Source of the DNA: Oscheius sp. JU75
Taxonomy: Eukaryota > Nematoda > Chromadorea > Rhabditida > Rhabditidae
Direction of reading: 5' to 3'
NCBI GenBank assembly: GCA_037178855.1
Contig: JASJZC010000006.1
Location: forward strand, 9,342,501 to 9,406,500
Length of the DNA stretch: 64,000 nucleotides
Positions within the stretch are counted from its first letter, which is position 1. The number at the start of each line of letters is the position of its first letter. The translations under genes and the position numbers were made by a program. The notes beneath the pieces are model-generated. The model was not told where the DNA came from and did not search any database. It saw only the letters and a program-made list of their open reading frames with translations. Below are positions 56,657 to 64,000 of this stretch, piece after piece.

Positions 56657-58010
56657 TTTTATGGACGAAAAATCTCTGCTTGACAGCCGTCATCTTATTT
56701 TCATCGATACATTGAACTACCTGGTCATCTCGGGCCATTTTCCAGGTAGCAAAGAGAATGGTTTCTCTCACGAACTTGTCGAAGTCTTCTCTGCTCTTGA
56801 CAAGTCTCCCCTTGAAGTAGGGAGTCTTGAACATCGGATTCGAGCCGGGACACTTCTGGTAGCTGAACAAAACAAAACTTGAGCCATCGGGTCTTGGGAA
56901 CACATCTAGGGTGAGAGTCACGTCGAAGTTGTCTTTCATGAACGGGGTCGAGAAGTTGGCATCTTGGTATTGAGAGAGACGACGTATCTCTTGGGCAATT
57001 TCGAAACTGTTCCTACAGGATAGCTCAAAATCTTCGGTGAAGGTGGTATTTGAAGGGAGGGCCTGAAAATAACTTAGACAAAGAGACTCCTTACGGCACT
57101 TGCCTCGACAAAACTGATCAAGTCAGTCGGATTCACTATCAGCAGTTCCATCGCAGCCGACTTACAATGTGGAAGAATTTTGTTAATTGCTTCGACAGAA
57201 CTGTTATTTGTTTGGGCTTTCAGAATCAGTTTCGACTAAGATATCTCTGCATTATTGCCTATGATCTAAACCTACAACAGTCCTGAGCAGAACGGGTTCA
57301 ACCACATCGGTCACGCAGCTTTGGCTGGGCGGAAAGCTGTAGACATTTAGAATTTCCGGTCGTAAGAAGCGGATGGAGTGTTGAAGCAGATACTGCAGGT
57401 CGCTGTTCAGAAATTTGACCGAGAGACGAAGACGGTCGAAGACAGGAGTCTATAAGGGATTTCACACACACATACAATTGCAAAAAAATCATTGATAGAA
57501 TTTGACTTCTGAACTCCTTGAATTGGTGTATACAACATTTTTGGAATGGTACTGATCAATACGAGCAAGAAACAGCATTAAAAACGGTTACCTTGTTAGC
57601 GAGCTCAATACTCTTGACTTTGAAGAACTTCAAGCTGTTGATCCAGTCGGGAAGAGGTGATTCTCTGCTCACCTCTGCCCGCGCGATCACTGTTTGTCCC
57701 CAGTAATCATCGCCATACCATGCTCGTTTCAGGACCTCCAGAATAACACTCTCACTACATTTTTGTCGATTGCGTATGTTCTCATACTGACCAGGTCATT
57801 CCTTGAGAAATCAGCTCAATCCATTTCGCAAAAATAGTAATCTGCTCGGATCCCGCTTCGCAACAGCCCTTGACAAACTTGCAGCTCCGGTAGGTTCGGG
57901 AAAATGGGACAGGGAGCATCTGAAGCAGCAGAATACAAAAATATAGATAAGGTGGAAACTTTTTGGACGACTTCAACAATGAGTTTCGAGGGAACATTGG
58001 CTAGAGCCAT
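56646..58010 (-). CDS. F-box-like protein 3 of the local family
   Basis: It starts at 58010 (MALANVPSKLIVEVVQKMLP) with a first intron GTTTCC...CTTCAG. VPSKLIVEVVQKMLPVPFSR and RSCKFVKGC again fit an F-box. Later segments are ESVILEVLKRAWYGDDYW, FDRLRLSVKFLNSDLQYLLQ, FLRPEILNVYSFPPS, MELLIVNPTDLISFVE and the C-terminal FVLFSYQKCPGSNPMF...REDFDKFVRET. The last matches the LVLL...EDFKEFY ending of gene 2. The order F-box, then strand/helix repeats, then this ending is shared with gene 2, though identity is low. About six exons; the junction near 57.28 kb is not certain. The last 11 bases overlap the coding end of gene 2. Confidence 0.68.
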
Positions 58011-59127
58011 CCTGGAAGGGTGAAGAGGAGAGAATTGCTGCCGATAGGACGGCTGCTGGTGAGTCAGTCAAGGTAAACATGGCGTGTTTATGACCCGGAA
58101 GGTTGATAAACAGAGGCATACTACAGAGAGACAATGAGACAGGAGCGGAGTAGCGAGACACGAACAGGGACAGGGACAGAGAAACGGAGAAACAGGGAGA
58201 CAGAGAGACCAAGAAACAGAGACGGAGAGACAGCGACTTCGAGACAGGGACAGAGAGACAGGAAGCTATGAGCAGTAACGGAATCAACAGAAACTGAATC
58301 CAGAACTTCAAAAACAGAATTGGATATAAGCACTCAGGGTCTTTTCGCCTGTAGCTTCCAATCGTAACAATCCCAATCTCAGAGCGTCCGTATAGTAGTT
58401 TGCTCTCTTGTTTTTTTCTCATCATTGGTTCAGCTGCTTCTCTTTTTTAACAACAACCACATTAAAAAGGTGTCTTTACTTTTATCAGTCTCTACTTTAC
58501 AAAGGATTTGGGCGCTGGATCAGGCCTCTATTCGCCTTCCCTAGTGACCCAAAGGATTCCGTGGACTATACTAAACACCGCTGTGGATCCATGAAAAAAA
58601 CCCAAGGAGCCAGGAAGACCGATCAAGAACTCCATCTTTCGGTGGCTACTGGCAAGTGGCGTGTTCACGAGCCTTATTGTGGTCTCTTCATCATGACAAA
58701 AAGTGCAGAAACTGTTCGCAATATCTGTCTCTGTATGTGGCTCTTTGTACTGTGTGTAAAAAAAGAGTTACTGACCTTGGAGAAGAGTCGGAGAGGACAT
58801 GCTGAAGGGAAGCTTCTGGCAAACTAAAAGCATCGAAAGCAAAGGGCTAGAATGTTAGAAAGCTACGAAGAACTTCGATAATCTTTTGGCAACATGACTC
58901 TGTCCAGCTCTCTCTCGGTCCCTGTCTATTTACCCCTGTTGGAAACACTATTAACATGGCTTCAAAGTTCAATCTATTCTACAGTGAATTTTAGATATTT
59001 AGGCGGTCTGCTTCGGAAGCCCATTCCTTCTCCAATGTTCCGGATGCTCATATCTCTGCGGATTGACATATGTCACGTCTGTTCCATTTGCTGATGCTTT
59101 GACTGTCGCTGTAAAGCCATTATAAGG
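58011..59127. other. Intergenic, with a possible short plus-strand exon
   Basis: 58125-58265 is a GACAGAGA-type repeat. A plus-strand frame near 58490-58720 (FAFPSDPKDSVDYTKHRCGS...ELHLSVATGKWRVHEPYC) looks protein-like, but no start or second exon can be defended. It would be divergent from F-box-like gene 3. Confidence 0.35.
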
Positions 59128-61273
59128 TTAAAAACCAATCTCACTTTTTTCCCTCGTCCCATCTGACTCTATCTTAACTGACTCGAACTCTGTCCACCCG
59201 TGTCCGTAGGCTTCGATCGGATACGCTGCCTAAAAAGTCATGGTACTCTCAAATAAAGACCAAACCTCTCCATGCTTGAAGATGTCCAGTCCATTGATCT
59301 CAACCTCTCTGCTTACTCTGAACTTTCCGATCAGGTTCAGAAACTTGAAAATGGGCCACATCCAGAGGATGGACCAGGTTATGATGGCCACGGCACAGAT
59401 CATCTGCCAGGCTAGTTGCTGAATAGTTTTGTTGGGAGATAGGGCAGACAGCTCACAACCAGAGACTGTCCAAACTTTATGGGTTCACCGGACAGTGCTT
59501 GTACAAAGCCGTAGATGACTCCATCAGGTCCAATGATCACAGCTGACAGCAGGCCCCAAATTCCTCCACCAAAATGGACAGCAAAAGCGTCCAGTGGATC
59601 GTCAATCCTCCATCTGAACTGTCTCTCTGTCTTTCGTCTTTATCACCTTAACATCAGTCGGCACAGTAGAAAATAAACGATTCCAGCTCCGGAGCCAGTG
59701 AGTATAGATCCCCAGGTCTCCATCGTGTCACAGGCCGCACAAGCTGCAACACAGCCGGTCAGACAGGCATTGAGAGTCAAAAGTAGGGTCCATTTGCCCT
59801 GTGTCACAAAGTGGATGGCCAGGAAGGTGACAGCGGCCCAGGCTCCACAGAGAATTGTGTTAACCATCGCTAAGCCAACTTTAAGTCCATCTCCGGGCTT
59901 TGATATTGATCCCACCGAACCTAAATCCAGTTTTTTGGGTGCCTACAGCTCAAAAACCTCCATTGAAGGCCAGGAATCCAAAAATGAGAATGAAACCTCC
60001 GAGAGCAGCAAATGGAACACTATGTCCCTTGATCTCCTTCGGATCTCCACCTTTATCAAAACGGCCAATACGGGGACCGATCAGGTAGGCACCGATGAAG
60101 GAAATGGTCCCACCGCAAAGGTGGACCATTCCGGAGCCGGCAAAATCCTAAAGCAAGAACTACCCGCGGTCAGCGTTGTTTTCTCCATCTCACACACTTC
60201 CACCCAAGTTGGCACCTGATTAGAGTACATGTGGACAATCTAACAGGATACAGTGTCAGGAAACGGTAGGAAGACACAGGGTGACAGAATGATTAAGAGA
60301 GAGATCCAAGGCAGAGTTGGACAGGGTGACAGAGACAGTGATAGAGGCTAGCACAAACTGACAGAGACAGGGTGGAGGTACATTAACAGTATATTTGGGC
60401 AGGCCGAAAATTTTCGGCTTGCACTCAAGTATACTTGACAGTAGCCTACTGGTACAGCGATTGATAATGTGGGACCTGTTCCAACTTGACAGAACTGCGA
60501 TGGCGAAGAACTTACAATGTAAGCAACTTTGAATGCCCCAAAGTCGACTCCTTTGGCCATCCATCCAGACGATGTCCAGCCCCAGTGAGTCAGAATCGGG
60601 TAGACAAAGGCTGAAAACTTCCAGTACACTTCCAGTACCAAAACCAGAACCAGAGCCAGTACCAGAATAAGTACCAGACAGAGAGTCAGCACCAGTTTCA
60701 TTACCAGAGAGAGGCACTCACTCGAAATGATGGTGCAGTAGGTTATGAAACAGGCGAATTCACACCTTTCAGCAACGGCTCCAGACACGATTGTAGCCGC
60801 AGTGGCGGCGAAAACGTACTGGAAGAAGAATCTAAAGAAAGGGTCAGAACAGCGAGGTACCCTACTTGGAGTAGGTAGTCAGTCCGGAAAGGAAGAACTG
60901 ATTCTGTCCGATAAAGAGACCGAGAGTCTCGTTTAGGGAGTCACCATGGGCAAACGCCCAGCCTAAAGACCAATACCCGATTACGGCAATGCCTGAATAA
61001 ATTTTGGGTTTCACTGGAGGTGTCTCTTACTTGAATCCAAGAGATTCTTGATGAGGATGTTGGTAGTGTTCTTGCTTCTGACAGCTCCGGCTTCCAGGAA
61101 GGCAAAACCACACTGCATTACTGAAAAACGAAATGACAGAGAGGCAGTCACACTGACTCACGAAAGATGATGACAGCCATGGAGCAGAGAAAGAAAGCAT
61201 CATCGTTTTCGGCCCAAGTCGTTTTCAATTCCTCCAGCTGTCTCCGTAGTTCCAGGACGTTGGTCGCGTTCAT
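59128..61273 (-). CDS. amt: Ammonium transporter of the AMT family
   Basis: An ammonium/ammonia channel of the plasma membrane with the 11-helix AMT fold. The start at 61273 gives MNATNVLELRRQLEELK; the end is a TAA at 59128. Motifs in order: CGFAFLEAGAVRSKNTTNIL, the hallmark of TM1; YWSLGWAFAHGDS; FFFQYVFAATAATIVSGAVA; YPILTHWGWTSSGW; DFAGSGMVHLCGGTISF, with the first pore His; PFAALGGFILIFGFLAFNGG; GAWAAVTFLAIHFVTQGKW; and DDPLDAFAVHFGGGIWGLLS, with the second pore His. It ends FKHGEAAYPIEAYGHG plus a short tail. Both twin histidines are present, so it should be active. About 10 exons; the intron at 60.15-60.5 kb contains a TGACAG-rich stretch. Confidence 0.93.
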
Positions 61274-62099
61274 GACAGTACTCTATAGACTTATCCGTTC
61301 AAAAAGAGACACAATACGGAGAGAGAAAGAGGACAAACATGGTCGACCATCTCTTATACGAGGTTGAGAGTTCATGCGAAAACAACACCCGTCATCACGA
61401 CCGTATTTAGGCGCTGCCAAATAAATTTTATAGTTTTGTTCGTAGACCGCCCGAGTGAAAGTCCGCAACTCGCAAAAACTGGAACGAAGAGACAGAAGAC
61501 AGGAGGACAGAGAGGTAGAGAGACAGAGAGACAGAGGGTCAAACAGACGAAGGCTGCGAGTCAGGCCCTCCAAATAGACCAACGCCTGGGACATAAAATG
61601 GTAGACAGTCAACAGAATAACAGAAATTCTTTGAAAACCAATGGGATCACCTTTTGACTCAATATATGGTAGCTGAACGGTCGCCTGCTGCTAAATCCGT
61701 CTATTGAGACGCTCCGTTGAATGGGAATGAATTTTTAGGCTGTTTATAGTCGGAACGGTTCATGAACGTTCAATAAGTTCGACTCATTTTTGAGGGATGC
61801 TAATGGACGGTACGGTCGGGATCAGAAGATTGCAGCGCTACGAACGCTCCCAAATTGTGAACCATTTTTCAGTGTCAAGTCGACCGACTCCCCAATATTC
61901 CGCAAAGTTGTAGTTCTTTGATCAGTTCTACAACTCTTCACAACATGAAAAAGCACAGAAATAGCATTTTTGTTCAGCAACCCACGGATACGCAATAGTG
62001 TCTTCAGGACAAGCGCGCCACAATTCAATTATTACCGCTCGAACTCCAATTACCCAATTTTTATTGATCTCCAGACTGTTTCAAAAAAACATGAAATTG
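61274..62099. other. Intergenic with a palindromic-repeat copy
   Basis: 61490-61545 is a GACAGAGAGA repeat. A diverged palindrome copy lies near 61885-61960 (CCGCAAAGTTGTAGTTCTTT...). No gene was seen. Confidence 0.5.
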
Positions 62100-62722
62100 C
62101 AGTACAAAACGAACTCGCTTTCATAATCCTGTTGGAAGTTCCAGGAACTTGCTCACAGCAGCAATCGCTAGGTCGTCATTGGACTACCTTCCATCAAAGG
62201 CTCTGCAGAATCTGCACAAAAAAATGGGCATGCCGACAATCTACTCGGTCAGGAGAGTCAATACACAGATCTATAAACCGATGACCAAGGTACCGAAAAT
62301 TATCTACGCAGATCCGCAGGATATCGGCCTCTGGCTAGAGCATAGGTGTGTGTGTCAAGTTGACCAAAGACCTGATAAGTCAACCAAAAAAGTGTCTCGG
62401 TCTCTCTGTCTCTTTATATCTCTATCTTTCTATCTCTTTATCCCCTGTCTCTCTGTCTCTCTATCTTTGTATTTCTTTGCATGCAACATTTTGCCACCTG
62501 GTCGGCCAGGTAGCCCAGCGTCTTTTTGGCGGCGGGCTAAAAAAATTCATTTGGCATCTTTTTCTTATTTTCTTTTTCCCAACTTTATAAAGGAAAATGT
62601 CAGGGAGACTTCAAAACAGTGAAATAAATGTTCTGTCTTTTGTTGTCTGCGGTTTCTAGGCTCGAAAAGCAGAAGTAAAGGTAAAGTTTCTATTCGGCAG
62701 AGATCCTTGGAGAGCTCTGTGA
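62100..62722 (+). CDS. Possible small basic protein, three exons
   Basis: A first exon ends at 62345 (frame LLTAAIARSSLDYLPSKALQ, KMGMPTIYSVRRVNTQIYKP, IYADPQDIGLWLEHR). Exons 62593-62629 (KMSGRLQNSEIN) and 62660-62722 (ARKAEVKVKFLFGRDPWRAL, TGA) follow with matching phases and GT/AG sites. The start is unclear; an acceptor TTGCAG stands near 62100. I do not recognise it, though the basic, organelle-like composition fits a small mitochondrial protein. About 65 bases at its 5' end resemble the start of the 41.7-42.1 kb gene. Confidence 0.45.
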
Positions 62723-64000
62723 GTCGAGCTCCTGCGGGGTCTTGCATTGCGGAAGCTTCCCGACGCGGGACTTAACGTTCCAAAGCTGCCCAACCTTTTA
62801 TAATAACGCCTTCACCTTCGTAATAAACTACTACCAATTTACCGACCTACGAGAGGATGGAAGTCTTGGTTGGGCCACGGCGGGGATCGAACTTGGGATA
62901 AATTCTCCCTACATATCTATATCTATTTTCTCGATCTCTCAAAACGTTTCCCCGCTATACGATATGCTTTTTGATTGATACTGGAGCCACAACATCGTTG
63001 TCACCTTCAAAGCGTGACTACTTCCAGGCTGCGATCGACACTCTTACAAATTGTAGATAACAACAAGCAACTTTTGTTGATATACGCGAAACACACCAAG
63101 GTATCAATTTGTTTTGATCCCAGCTGTTTTGTATTTTCTAGGCAATCGTGGTCTGGAAACTGTTTGCAGTGAAGGGCAGGCCAACTACGTGAACGTCTCA
63201 GCGAGATAGTCAAAGTACATTTCTAACCAGATCTCTACTAATATTGTCCTTATACCTTTTTAGTAAATGCACTTCTATTCATAGCAGTTTCCTTGTTGTC
63301 CCATGTGATAAACATGTCGGCAGAGGGATTTGTCTCTGTCTCTAAAAACCAAAATTTCGTCTGTAGTCGAGTGGAACAAGGAAGTGTTCATGTGGCGGAC
63401 CAAAGGTCGACGTCTTTTTTGCCCAAACTTTGGGGACAGGTACAGTCGTTCCCAGGACATATCTTTTAGTTGTTTGAACGTGACGCTACTTACAAGTTGA
63501 TGGATTACTTCGGTGATTTGACAGGCACAAGCTATATAAACAAACACAGTTCTGCGGTGTTGGCTGTTTTTTCGCCTTCTCGAAGAAAAATTGACAGGCA
63601 AACAAGTCGTGTCGCAAAAAAAAGCAAGTCGACAAGTCAGTTCAGCGTTGGTGTCTCTGTGGCTTTAGGAGATTGGCTGTGAGGTACAGAACAAGAGGGC
63701 TGATTAACAGGATGTGCTGACAAGCTGTAACTGAAAGGGTGAATGACAATGACCAATGACTGAATTGTGGGTGACAGGGGCTGACTGGGACAGGCAGACG
63801 GACAGGTGCACAAGTTGACAGAGACAGGATTTTTGACAGGGAAGAGAGAGAGAGAGAAAAGAATTGGATAGCTTGACAGAGCAAGGCGACAAGTACAGGA
63901 TGACTGTGACAGGTCATACGAATCTTGACAGCTTGATAGAGGCAAGTATACGGAAGGATAGCTAGACAGAGGCAGGCTCGCGAGGAGGGGTCAGGCTGAC
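62723..64000. other. Right-hand end, one doubtful gene end and low-complexity sequence
   Basis: 62975-63181 may hold the 3' end of a plus-strand gene: frame TSRLRSTLLQIVDNNKQLLL, then after an intron GTATCA...TTCTAG the tail AIVVWKLFAVKGRPTT and stop. Its 5' part cannot be defined. A minus-strand tRNA-like B-box lies near 62880. 63690-64000 is a TGACAG/GGACAG-rich field. Confidence 0.35.

Noticed and set aside
1-64000. CRISPR array, bacterial operons or integrated virus
   Set aside because: Repeats are not regularly spaced with unique spacers, genes carry spliceosomal introns, and no viral replication or capsid genes were seen.

Overview
This is eukaryotic nuclear DNA, and almost certainly from a nematode. 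The genes have many short introns (often 35-60 bases) ending in TTTTCAG or TTTCAG. Several start codons lie a few bases after a consensus acceptor with no upstream coding exon, as expected for spliced-leader trans-splicing. The gene set also fits: a four-repeat thymosin, a Patched-related protein, a two-domain C-type lectin, and a run of diverged F-box-like genes. I cannot name the species. Exon models were built by hand from splice signals and reading phase; for most genes the exon lengths sum to a multiple of three.

Layout. 1-13.4 kb: the 5' part of a membrane apyrase (-), mitochondrial ribosomal protein L47 (+), a small two-helix membrane protein (-), tetrathymosin-beta (+), and a large AT-hook/zinc-finger protein with an acidic tail (+). 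13.5-25.6 kb: WDR6 (-) and an FUBP/KSRP-type four-KH protein (-). 25.6-35.6 kb: sparse sequence rich in inverted repeats, with three unrecognised genes. 35.7-42.1 kb: a long coiled-coil protein, a two-CTLD lectin with a collapsed duplicate, and a small membrane protein. 42.1-46.8 kb: nearly gene-free, with a degenerate tandem repeat. 46.8-50.3 kb: a Patched-related (PTR) protein. 50.6-58.0 kb: fast-evolving genes, including three F-box-like proteins and a tiny secreted cysteine-rich peptide. 59.1-61.3 kb: an ammonium transporter (-). The last 2.7 kb has short doubtful genes and CTGTCA-type low-complexity sequence.

The genes are not an operon-like pathway. The housekeeping half (ribosome, tRNA modification via WDR6, RNA binding via FUBP) is well conserved. 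The right half is accessory in style: lineage-specific, duplicated and repeat-rich.

The most distinctive non-genic signal is a roughly 90-bp palindromic element, centred on GATGTTCTGCAAAGTTGTAG and its reverse complement, found at least 15 times in introns and between genes. Others are a 958-bp foldback element with 337-bp arms and a TTA target duplication, two copies of a roughly 240-bp MITE with CACGGCGTG ends, and many tRNA-derived (SINE-like) sequences, two of which share a non-tRNA tail.
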